This document shows, in pieces, positions 56,975 through 64,000 of a DNA stretch of 64,000 nt (positions are counted from its first letter, which is position 1; each line of letters begins with the position of its first letter). Origin of the DNA: a bacterium. Lineage in GTDB: Bacteria; Bacillota; Clostridia; Christensenellales; Aristaeellaceae. Made by a program: the position numbers and the translations under genes. The stretch lies in contig SFTH01000002.1 in the NCBI GenBank assembly GCA_004563405.1, positions 62,001 to 126,000 of the forward strand, in the 5' to 3' direction. Under the pieces are notes generated by a model, which ran no database searches, had not been told where the DNA came from, and was given only the letters and a program-made list of their open reading frames with translations.

Positions 56975-58549
56975 CTACGCACCCCTCTGAAGGATGCGAC
57001 CTGACGGACTCTCTGAACACGCCCCGAAGCGCGCGCTGAAGCGAACGCCCCAGGGCGTGTTTACCATGGCACAGTCCGCGCCGTGGAGGCGCAGGATGCT
57101 CCGCACCAGATACAGTCCCAGTCCGCTGCCGCCCGAGCTGCGGTTGCGGGACTGCTCCACCCGGTAGAAGGGCTCAAAGAGCCGCTCCAGCGCTTCCTCC
57201 GGAATGTGCGCGCCGCTGTTTTCCACCCAAAGCTCCCCGCGCTCCAGACGCACCCATATCTCCGCGTCCCGGGAGGAGTAGAGAATGGCATTCATCAGTA
57301 CGTTGTCCAGCGCGCTGGCGAGCAGGCTTTCGCTCCCGCGCAGCGTGACTCCCGGCGCAATCTCCGTACGGAGGCGCAGGCCCCGCTGCTCCATGAGCTC
57401 CGCATCCTGACGGATCTGCGTCCCCAGCAGCGCGCTCAGATCGACCGGCGCGTCCCCGATCTCAAATCCGTCCCCTTCGATGCGGCTGATGGTGAGTATC
57501 TCCCGCACCAGGCGCTCCATGCGCCCGGAGACCTCCAGCGCCCGGGCCAGATACTTCTCCCGATCCCGGTACACTCCCACCTGCGCCAGCATGCCGCTCA
57601 GCTGCCCCCGCAGTATGGTCAGCGGGGTCTTGAGCTCGTGGGAGGCGGCGGAAAAGAAGGCGAGCCGCTGCCGCTCCAGCGCCCGCTCCCGCTCCATGTC
57701 CCGCCGGAGCGCACCGTTTGCCGCCCGAAGCTCCGCCATCGCGCCGGAGAGGCTGTCCGACAATCGGTTCAGGCTCTCTCCCAGCGCCCCGATCTCGTCC
57801 CGCCTCCGGCCCGTCCACCGGGCGCAAAAGTCCTGGCCCGCAATGCGCCCCGCCAGGCCGCTGATCTCCACGATGGGGCGGGTGATATAGCGGGCATAGA
57901 AGAAGGAGCCCAGCAGGGAAAACGCCAGCAGGACCAGCATCAGTCCGGGCAGCAGGCGCGCCATGGCCTCCGCCGTCTGATTCACTGCGCGCATGCCGCC
58001 CCGAACCGTCAGCGTCGCCTCCCGTCCGTCCAGATAGCGAAACGCATAGACCTCTTCTGTGAATGTGCCTTCAAGGTTCTCAGCGAACGTCACCTGCCCG
58101 ACGGCCCAATCCGGCTCCGCCGCCGCTTCGCGCGCACCGGTGCTCTCCTCCATCACATCCTCCGCTTCCACCCGTGTCACGGTGCAGGCCTCCACGGCGG
58201 CAGCCTCCGGCACATCCACCTCCCATGCCGTACCCGCCATAGCAACGGCCCCGTCTGCGCCCAGCGTATCGTAGAATACCACGCCATCCCCGGTCTCCAG
58301 GCGCATGTCCGCGCCGGTTCTTCGGGCAAAGCTGCGCAGAACCGCTTCGCTTTGCTCTGCCGTGCCCTCGGACAGGGTCTTGACCAGCTCCGCACCCGCC
58401 CGGCGCAGCTCATCCTCCAGCAGAGAGGTGTAGGAAATGGGCGTCAGATAGGCAATCGCGGCATAGGTCACCCCACAGGCGGCCAGAAGCAGCGCGCTCG
58501 TAATGAGAAAGATCCTGGTCGTCAGGCTTCGGCTAAGCCTTTTCCACAC
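56975..58549 (-). CDS. Sensor histidine kinase (second system)
   Basis: This encodes 524 residues. Helices near 12-35 and 190-212 flank an acidic extracytoplasmic domain of about 150 residues. HAMP (about 213-265), a short coiled coil, HisKA with phospho-acceptor histidine near 304 in A-A-S-H-E-L-K-T-P-L-T, and HATPase with N-V-L-M-N-A-I-L-Y, V-E-N-S-G-A-H-I and S-G-L-G-L follow. In the N-box the usual second asparagine set is altered but complete enough. The gene overlaps the response regulator by 17 nt. Confidence 0.92.
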   Translation of the reverse strand: MWKRLSRSLTTRIFLITSALLLAACGVTYAAIAYLTPISYTSLLEDELRRAGAELVKTLSEGTAEQSEAVLRSFARRTGADMRLETGDGVVFYDTLGADGAVAMAGTAWEVDVPEAAAVEACTVTRVEAEDVMEESTGAREAAAEPDWAVGQVTFAENLEGTFTEEVYAFRYLDGREATLTVRGGMRAVNQTAEAMARLLPGLMLVLLAFSLLGSFFYARYITRPIVEISGLAGRIAGQDFCARWTGRRRDEIGALGESLNRLSDSLSGAMAELRAANGALRRDMERERALERQRLAFFSAASHELKTPLTILRGQLSGMLAQVGVYRDREKYLARALEVSGRMERLVREILTISRIEGDGFEIGDAPVDLSALLGTQIRQDAELMEQRGLRLRTEIAPGVTLRGSESLLASALDNVLMNAILYSSRDAEIWVRLERGELWVENSGAHIPEEALERLFEPFYRVEQSRNRSSGGSGLGLYLVRSILRLHGADCAMVNTPWGVRFSARFGACSESPSGRILQRGA

Positions 58550-59195
58550 GGTAGCCCACTCCCCTCACCGTCTGTATGTAGTCCGCGCCCAGCTTGCGTC
58601 GCAGGTTCTTGATGTGGCTGTAGATCACCCGGTCGTCGCCCAGATAGTCGTAATTGCAAATGCGGTTGACGAGCATCTGGTAGGTCAGCACCCGCCCCTG
58701 ATTCTGCAAAAGCTCCCGCAGGCACTCGAACTCCCGGTTCGTGAGGTTCAGTTCCCGTCCATTCCGCGTCGCGGTGTAGGCGTCCAGATCCAGCGTCAGA
58801 TCCCGATAGACGAGCACATTCGCGGCGCTTCGGCCGCCGCTGCGCCGCAGAATCGCACCGATTCTGCGCAGGAGCACCGGCATGGAGAAGGGCTTGGTCA
58901 CATATTCGTCGATCTTCAGATCGTAGCCCCGCAGCTGCTCCGCCTCGCCGTCCAGCGCCGTGAGCATCACGATGGGCACATCCGAGCGCCTTCGAATCCA
59001 CTCACACACGCCGAAGCCGTCCAGCTTCGGCAGCATCAGATCCAGCAGCACCAGATCAAAGCGCGCCTGACCAAAGCGCTCCAGCGCCTCCAGCCCGTCG
59101 CCCGCCAGCGTCACCGCGTAACCCGCCTCGCCGAGCCAGCTCTCCAGCATCTCTGAAATATCAAAATCGTCCTCTACAACAAGTATGCGTTCCAC
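58533..59195 (-). CDS. OmpR-family response regulator (second system)
   Basis: This encodes about 220 residues. The receiver starts E-R-I-L-V-V-E-D-D and its phospho-acceptor is near D52 in L-L-D-L-M-L-P; T-A-L-D and T-K-P-F follow. The winged helix ends V-I-Y-S-H-I-K-N-L-R-R-K-L-G. GTG 59195 is preferred, with GAGGGGGG 6 nt before it; the ATG at 59201 abuts that run. TATACT at 59221-59216 is the only clear promoter box upstream. The stretch 59222-59491 shows no other gene. Confidence 0.93.
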   Translation of the reverse strand: MERILVVEDDFDISEMLESWLGEAGYAVTLAGDGLEALERFGQARFDLVLLDLMLPKLDGFGVCEWIRRRSDVPIVMLTALDGEAEQLRGYDLKIDEYVTKPFSMPVLLRRIGAILRRSGGRSAANVLVYRDLTLDLDAYTATRNGRELNLTNREFECLRELLQNQGRVLTYQMLVNRICNYDYLGDDRVIYSHIKNLRRKLGADYIQTVRGVGYRVEKA

Positions 59196-59491
59196 TGCCA
59201 TCCCCCCTCGCCGCAAGTATAGCACAGTTCTCTGGATTTTGTCTGAATTTGCAGAAACATCGGAGATATTTATATTGTCAAAACGCCACACACCTTCGCC
59301 GAATCCCCCGCCACGCGCCCTCGAAATCCCGAAGGTCGCTCCGTCTGCGCCGCCGACATCTTTCTCCGACAGAACGGGCCGGAAACCCCTTTGGTCTCCG
59401 ACCCTCGCAAGTTTATATCCCAACCGGATGTATATTCAATCTTCTCCTCAAACACCAGCCCGCCTTGCGTGCGATGCGCCCTTCTCGCAGC

Positions 59492-60493
59492 TCAACGGAT
59501 TTCCGCCACGCGCAGGCCCACGAGCTTTCCGTCACCGTCCGCATCCGGGCGGCTCTTATCCCGTATGGTCTCCACGTCCACTTCGCCGTCCTCATCGTAC
59601 AGGTGGGTCATCACGCCCTTGAAGCGTCCGTTCCCCATCGACTCGCCGTTGCTCTGTCGGACGTCCACGAAGTCGCGCACGCGGCGCTCGCCGTAATAGA
59701 GCGCATTCTTCTCCACGTCATAGCGCAAGCCAAAGGCCTCGTAGGGCGCGTAAAACGCCTTCATCTCCTCGGGATCAAACGCCCGTTCCCCTTCCATCGC
59801 CACGCAGCTCGCCTCTTGCTCTCTGACTGTCCAATCCTCAAGTTTCCGCGCGGCAAACTCTGCGTCGCTGAGCACCTCCAGACCGACGATCGTGCCGCCG
59901 GGATTCCCGTAACCGTCCGCGTTGTTGACCTGTCGCGCCGCGTCCCGCAGGGCGCGCACGTCGATCTCGCCCGCAGCGTCAATGTGCTCCCGACGCGCAT
60001 TGCCCTGACCGCCCAGCGCGTATTCATCCTCAAAAATGCGCACGCGCCTTCCCTGATAGTAGAGCGCGTCCTCGCGGGCATCATGGCTCAGGCCGAAGCG
60101 GGCGTATTCGCTCCAGTCCTCCGCCGCGCTCTCCGCGCATGCAGCGCCTTCCACAGCTTCCACCACACATTCGGTGCGCGCAACGCCCTCGACATTCTCA
60201 TCATACGCAAAGAAGACGGTCTCCTCCACAGGGAGCGCGGGGCCTGTAACAATCTCAACACCCTCAGCGCCCGTCTCCAGCGACAGCACCAGATCCTCCT
60301 TCCCCGCCTCGCGCACGGTCACCGTGTTCTCCTCAATGATGAAGGTTCTTCCATCTGCCTCGTAGCTTCCCTCCCCGCCGGGAAAGACGTAGATCCCATC
60401 GTCCAGCGCAATTCCCGTGGTCTGCGCCAACGCAGATGCAGCCACAGCCGTCAACAGAAGCGCTCCAAGTACAAGCATCCAAGTTTTCTTCAT
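59492..60493 (-). CDS. Secreted protein with an internal duplication
   Basis: This encodes 333 residues. A signal peptide (K-K-T-W, hydrophobic core, A-S-A-L-A near residue 23) is clear. After an acidic beta-rich N-terminal region, two similar units are seen: unit A (about 130-210) and unit B (about 257-333). Each has F-G-L, a following Tyr/His-Asp, A-L-Y-Y and R-R-V-R-x-F, then an E-I/V-D-V and finally V-G-L. Between them is a 45-residue linker. No named domain recognised. It lies upstream of the two-component system on the same strand. Confidence 0.8.
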   Translation of the reverse strand: MKKTWMLVLGALLLTAVAASALAQTTGIALDDGIYVFPGGEGSYEADGRTFIIEENTVTVREAGKEDLVLSLETGAEGVEIVTGPALPVEETVFFAYDENVEGVARTECVVEAVEGAACAESAAEDWSEYARFGLSHDAREDALYYQGRRVRIFEDEYALGGQGNARREHIDAAGEIDVRALRDAARQVNNADGYGNPGGTIVGLEVLSDAEFAARKLEDWTVREQEASCVAMEGERAFDPEEMKAFYAPYEAFGLRYDVEKNALYYGERRVRDFVDVRQSNGESMGNGRFKGVMTHLYDEDGEVDVETIRDKSRPDADGDGKLVGLRVAEIR

Positions 60494-60496
60494 TTC

Positions 60497-60533
60497 GATT
60501 CATCCTTTCTCCGCTTGGGATGAATCCATTGTA
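60497..60533 (-). promoter_or_regulatory. Leader dyad and -10 of secreted-protein gene
   Basis: On the minus strand TACAAT (60533-60528) is a possible -10. It is followed at once by GGATGAATC/GATTCATCC, a perfect 9-bp inverted repeat (60497-60505 with 60518-60526) around the AAAGG ribosome site. It could be an operator or an RNA hairpin that hides the start. Confidence 0.6.
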
Positions 60534-60587
60534 CCCTCCGCCTCTGGAGCGTATCTGCACGCCGCATGAAGATTGTCTGAAGAATGG

Positions 60588-62087
60588 CTATTCCCCCAGT
60601 CGCCTCCTGAGCTCCGCCGCCCGCGCGTCGGGGTCGGTGGATTGGCGCAGGGCGGCAAGTGCCTCCGGAAGCTCCCGTTCCATCAGGCGCAGGCTGGCCG
60701 GGGCGCGCTCCAATTCGTTCAGGAAGATCACCCGGGCGTGCACGTTCCGGAAGGCGTTCGCTGCAAAGGCGAGGCCGTTTTCAAATGCCGCGCGCAGTCC
60801 GGGCAGGGCCGATTGCGCCCGCTCCCGCCGCGCGTTCACAAACCAACGCAGCGCATCCGCCTTGTCCTCCGCGCCCGCGCAGGCGGCCATCGCCTCCCGC
60901 GCCGCGCGGAAGAGCGCCCGCTCTCCCGCCTCGGCGGCAGGCTCCAACGCCCCCACCTCCGCGCGCACCTGAAGGGCGTGCTCCATGCGCCCCAGGTTCC
61001 TCCGGCAGGCCGCCAGACAATCCTGTGCAGCTCCATCCGGCGCTTCCGCACCCGCGCAGCCCTCCGACTCCCGCAGCGCGCCGTCCACGAAGCTGCCGAG
61101 CCGCGCGGCCGTCTCCGCCGCGCGGGCCGCTTCGGCGGAGCGGCTGTTCAGGCAGTCCGCCAGCAGCATCGCCGCGCACAAAGCCTCGTCAAAGGGCGCC
61201 GCAGCGAAGTGCCGCTCGGCCTCGGGCTCCGCACCCTCCAGCACGCGCTCCAGATTGAAGCGCTCCGAGACGCCCCGGCACATGCCAAAGTAGAGCCCGA
61301 AACCCTCCGCAATCGCCGGACATTGCAGGTACTGGGCAAACAGCGCCTGCCCCGGCCGCTCTCCCAGCGCCTCCAGCGCCAGCATCATATCCGAGAGATC
61401 CGTCCAACTCCGGGGGCTGACGATGCTTTCCCCGGCGCAGGCGCAGAAGTCGTCCGGCTTGAGCCGCAGGTAGCCCCGCACGGCGGGATGTACGCCCCGC
61501 GCCGCGGCGTAGTCCATCCACGCGTCCAGCTCCGGCTCCACGCGAATCACCCGCAGCCGGTCCATCATCACCGGATCGAAGGCGTGGGCGGAGCGGTTGT
61601 AGGCCTCCGGATTGCCCGCGCACACGATCACCCAGCCCTCCGGCACGGCGTACTGTCCAAAGCGCTTGTGCTGCAAAAGCTCCAGCATGGCGGGGGTCAG
61701 CGTCTCCGAGACGCAGTTGATCTCATCCAGAAACAGTATGCCCTGCCGCACGCCGGTCTCCTCCATCTGCCGGTAGATGCCTGCGATGATTTCGGACATG
61801 GTATACTCCGTGCAGGCGTGAACCTCGCCGCCCAGCTCCCGCTCCACGATGCGGGGAAGCCCCAGCGCGCTCTGGCGGGTGTGGTGGGTCATGGTGTAGC
61901 TCACCAGCCCCACGCCCAGCTCCGCCGCCACCTGTCCGGCGATGGCCGTCTTGCCCACGCCGGGCGGGCCCACCAGATACACCGGTCGCTGGGCGGCGCG
62001 GGGAATCAGCGGCATGCCGTCCTCCCCGCACGCGGTGTAGCTGCGCACGGCGCTCTTCAACTGTCCGATGGCCTCGCGTACATTCAT
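60588..62087 (-). CDS. MoxR-type AAA+ ATPase
   Basis: This encodes about 499 residues. Walker A is G-P-P-G-V-G-K-T-A near residue 40; Walker B I-L-F-L-D-E-I-N near 118; sensor 1 region V-I-V-C-A-G-N-P near 155; then F-D-P-V-M-M-D-R-L. The C-terminal 250 residues are helical and Ala/Glu/Arg rich with no named domain. MoxR ATPases work with VWA-type partners in assembling or remodelling protein complexes; such a partner is encoded directly upstream. ATG 62087 is preferred because GGAG lies 8 nt before it; 62093 is only 2 nt away. Confidence 0.88.
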   Translation of the reverse strand: MNVREAIGQLKSAVRSYTACGEDGMPLIPRAAQRPVYLVGPPGVGKTAIAGQVAAELGVGLVSYTMTHHTRQSALGLPRIVERELGGEVHACTEYTMSEIIAGIYRQMEETGVRQGILFLDEINCVSETLTPAMLELLQHKRFGQYAVPEGWVIVCAGNPEAYNRSAHAFDPVMMDRLRVIRVEPELDAWMDYAAARGVHPAVRGYLRLKPDDFCACAGESIVSPRSWTDLSDMMLALEALGERPGQALFAQYLQCPAIAEGFGLYFGMCRGVSERFNLERVLEGAEPEAERHFAAAPFDEALCAAMLLADCLNSRSAEAARAAETAARLGSFVDGALRESEGCAGAEAPDGAAQDCLAACRRNLGRMEHALQVRAEVGALEPAAEAGERALFRAAREAMAACAGAEDKADALRWFVNARRERAQSALPGLRAAFENGLAFAANAFRNVHARVIFLNELERAPASLRLMERELPEALAALRQSTDPDARAAELRRRLGE

Positions 62088-62099
62088 CTCCATCGCTCC

Positions 62100-63392
62100 T
62101 CAGTATTCGTAATACTCGCCGCCCCTGGGCACGGGCGCGTCGATCACCAGTCGCCGAACCCACCCGGGCACGTCGATGTCATCGTATCTGTGCTTCAGAA
62201 ACACAAAGGTCAGCTCATACTCCGGCGGCTGCGCGGGAAAGATGCCCCGGCCGTCGGAGAAGTACAGCGCGCCCTTCAGCCCGGGCAGCGCGCCCTCCGC
62301 CACCAGGCGGTCGATGTGCCGGATGGCCGGGCGGAAGTCCGTCCCGCCGCCCCCGGTCACCACCAGGTTCTCTATGTAGCGCTCGAACTCCGCAAAGCTC
62401 GTGATGCGGTCGTCCCGCTGCACCTTCGCGTCGCATTGAAGGATGTGCAGCTCAAAGCGCCGGAAGAACAGCCCCTTCTCCAGAAGGATGTCCCGGGTCA
62501 GCTCCAGAAAGCGCTGGGTCAGTCCCCGTGCACAGGAGCCGGAGGTGTCGATCACGATTGCCAGCGCGGCGATTCCCCGCTCCTCCCGGTACTCCAGCGG
62601 CTCCAGAATCGGCGCGCCGTCCAGCGCCTCCATGCCGTAGAGATACCAGGCGTACTGAAAGCTGTCCGGATCGTCCCGGGCGTTCTCCCGCAGCGAGGCG
62701 TAGCGGCTCAGCGCGGCGGCAAACGCCTGCCGGGGCCCGGAGCCCAGCCGCATGCGCGCGCTGCGCGCGCCCGCCTCCCGGCCCACGGCCTGTCCGCCCG
62801 CGCCCCGGCGCAGGCAGCGGGCCGAGCGCCTCCACGCCGCCTCCAGACCTTCGCCGCCGCAGGCGCGCCTCTCCCGCTCCGCGCCGCGCGCCGCTGCCCA
62901 AAGGCTGTGATCGTCCAGATGGAGCATCGAGCGCATCCCGTCGCGGTTTTTCAATACATAGTCGTCCCCGGCCATCGACTCCGCGAGCGCGCGCACGTCC
63001 TGCACGTCGCCAAAGCGCCGGTTCAGCTCCAGAAAGCGCCCGTCCCGGCGCGCCTTGAACAGCTCCGGCGCGCTCTCCGCCGCCAGCTGCCGCGCCTGAA
63101 AATCGCAGGCCAGCTCCAGCGCCCAGTCCAGCTGTGCCTCCGCAAAGATATGTCCCAGCAGGCAATGGGCCAGCGCGTGAAAGAGCGCCTCCCCCAACCG
63201 CCCCTCTTCCTGCAAAAAAGCTTCACGGGCCCATTGGGGATTGCACCGCATCCGCGCGCCGTCCGTAGCGACGGTCACCACGCCCGCGTCCTCCACCGGC
63301 TCCAGCCGCTCCAGCGCCAGCGCCAGATAGGGATGGTCGCGGCAGATGCGATCCCGCGCGAGCCCCATCAGCTCCCGCACCCAGTTTTCCAT
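62100..63392 (-). CDS. VWA-like/putative metallopeptidase-fold protein (DUF2201)
   Basis: This encodes 430 residues. The N-terminal half resembles the metallopeptidase-like DUF2201_N domain, but its helix reads L-F-H-A-L-A-H-C-L-L-G-H, so the glutamate of HExxH is replaced by alanine. The C-terminal half (from about 285) is VWA-like, with A-I-V-I-D-T-S-G-S-C and later G-G-G-T-D-F as metal-adhesion motifs. A 40-residue Arg/Cys/Gly-rich link joins the halves. Its partner MoxR ATPase starts 12 nt after its stop. ATG 63392 has GAGGGGG upstream. Confidence 0.85.
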   Translation of the reverse strand: MENWVRELMGLARDRICRDHPYLALALERLEPVEDAGVVTVATDGARMRCNPQWAREAFLQEEGRLGEALFHALAHCLLGHIFAEAQLDWALELACDFQARQLAAESAPELFKARRDGRFLELNRRFGDVQDVRALAESMAGDDYVLKNRDGMRSMLHLDDHSLWAAARGAERERRACGGEGLEAAWRRSARCLRRGAGGQAVGREAGARSARMRLGSGPRQAFAAALSRYASLRENARDDPDSFQYAWYLYGMEALDGAPILEPLEYREERGIAALAIVIDTSGSCARGLTQRFLELTRDILLEKGLFFRRFELHILQCDAKVQRDDRITSFAEFERYIENLVVTGGGGTDFRPAIRHIDRLVAEGALPGLKGALYFSDGRGIFPAQPPEYELTFVFLKHRYDDIDVPGWVRRLVIDAPVPRGGEYYEY

Positions 63393-63452
63393 CGCCGCAC
63401 CCCCTCTGCGCCGCGGTTCCGGGGGACCGCTTCCCCCGCACCGTTCCCGTTC

Positions 63453-63521
63453 AGTATACCTCCATCCCTCCACCGCGTCAATCTCCGAAGCGTTGCGCAG
63501 CAACAACGTTTGTGCTAAACT
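63453..63521. promoter_or_regulatory. Divergent promoters for VWA/MoxR and DUF5655 genes
   Basis: Minus strand: TTGACG (63481-63476), 17 nt, TATACT (63458-63453) for the VWA-like operon. Plus strand: TTGCGC (63493-63498), 17 nt, TAAACT (63516-63521) for the DUF5655 gene. Confidence 0.75.
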
Positions 63522-63608
63522 GAATGTAGCACTTTCAATACTAGGCTCCGGTCTGCCGGAGCATGTCCGGCGATTTGTCTGCAGCGCAATTTGCAAGGAG
63601 GTTTTTGC

Positions 63609-63995
63609 ATGCACCCGGAAATTCTGACCCTGTTCGGAAGCACGTCCGGCGGAATGGAGCTCTATACCGCCCTCGAAACCACGATCCTCGAGCGCTATCC
63701 CGGCACGGAAATCCGGCCCCGGCGCACGCAGGTGGGCTTCTTCGACGGCTGCGGCTTCGCCTGGGCCTGGCCCGCGCGCAAAAAGCGGGATCGCGACACG
63801 GGGCGCATCGGCCTGACCCTCGGTCTGGGCGCACCCGTGACCTCCGCACGCATCGCAGAGGCCGTCGAGCCCTACCCCGGCCGCTGGACCCACCACCTCC
63901 TCCTGTCCTCTCCCGCCGAGATCGACGCAGAGCTCCTCGGCTGGCTCGACGAGGCCCACAGCTTCGCCGCCTCCCGGAGTCAGGCCCGATCCTGA
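63609..63995 (+). CDS. DUF5655 domain protein
   Basis: This encodes 128 residues; the stop codon is inside the window. The family pattern is seen: L-Y-T-A-L-E at residue 18, R-R-T-Q-V-G-F-F-D-G-C-G-F-A near 38-51, I-G-L-T-L-G-L near 70, and W-T-H-H-L-L-L-S-S-P-A-E-I-D near 93-106. The role of DUF5655 proteins is unknown. ATG 63609 has AAGGAGG 7 nt upstream; the TTG-type extension from 63591 lies before that site. Confidence 0.82.
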   Translation: MHPEILTLFGSTSGGMELYTALETTILERYPGTEIRPRRTQVGFFDGCGFAWAWPARKKRDRDTGRIGLTLGLGAPVTSARIAEAVEPYPGRWTHHLLLSSPAEIDAELLGWLDEAHSFAASRSQARS

Positions 63996-64000
63996 GCGGC

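Noticed and set aside
1..64000. CRISPR arrays, tRNA or rRNA genes, transposases, phage genes, attachment sites
   Set aside because: I looked through the intergenic stretches and products and found none; the window reads as ordinary chromosome.

Overview
The window is GC-rich DNA from a spore-forming Gram-positive bacterium, most likely a high-GC member of the Clostridia. Support comes from two tandem alpha/beta-type small acid-soluble spore proteins (29222-29673), the Firmicute gene order rpmB / asp23-like / DAK2-type fatty acid kinase / recG, lipoproteins without an outer-membrane secretion apparatus, an ECF folate transporter S component under a THF riboswitch, and NfnAB. The species cannot be named from the sequence. 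I see no rRNA, tRNA, CRISPR array, insertion sequence or prophage. Genes are tightly packed, often with ATGA or GTGA overlaps, and many promoters have readable -35/-10 boxes with a 17-nt spacer.

Layout. 1-3.1 kb: a PadR/DUF1700 pair, then a WYL regulator - VOC - TfoX - GyrI-like operon. 3.2-6.8 kb: a folate block with two divergent ECF S-component genes, each preceded by its own THF riboswitch and a Shine-Dalgarno-masking hairpin; the rightward one continues into folC. 6.9-9.2 kb: nfnAB. 9.3-11.1 kb: an Fe-S protein/zinc-ribbon pair divergent from a Crp/Fnr regulator around a 16-bp palindrome. 11.3-13.8 kb: a Cys-rich small protein, a YitT protein and a PfoR-like PTS IIC protein. 13.9-21.6 kb: one 7.7-kb gene for a cyclic beta-1,2-glucan synthase-type enzyme. 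21.8-23.5 kb: coiled-coil protein, coaD, rsmD. 23.7-28.9 kb: alr, divergent from a DUF624 - U32 - secreted protein - clostripain-like lipoprotein operon. 29.2-34.5 kb: spore proteins, recG, fakA-like, asp23-like and divergent rpmB. 34.5-43.2 kb: zapA - U32 - mutS2 - response regulator - histidine kinase - HtrA protease. 43.4-45.4 kb: VanZ, threonine aldolase, DUF523. 45.7-49.0 kb: a Feo iron-uptake operon with DtxR-type boxes, plus a BFD-like protein. 49.2-53.5 kb: a dicarboxylate symporter, then a TetR-led operon. 53.7-56.9 kb: a UvrA paralogue and an AraC/GyrI regulator that share one promoter pattern. 57-60.5 kb: a second two-component system and a secreted protein with an internal duplication. 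60.6-64 kb: a MoxR ATPase/VWA-like pair and a DUF5655 protein.

The strongest regulatory observations are the divergent THF riboswitch pair, the shared GTCGAGC-N19-TAGAATGGA promoters of the UvrA paralogue and the AraC regulator, the dyad-symmetric divergent alr promoters and the three metal-regulator-like boxes of the feo operon. All are read from the sequence by eye; no database search was run.
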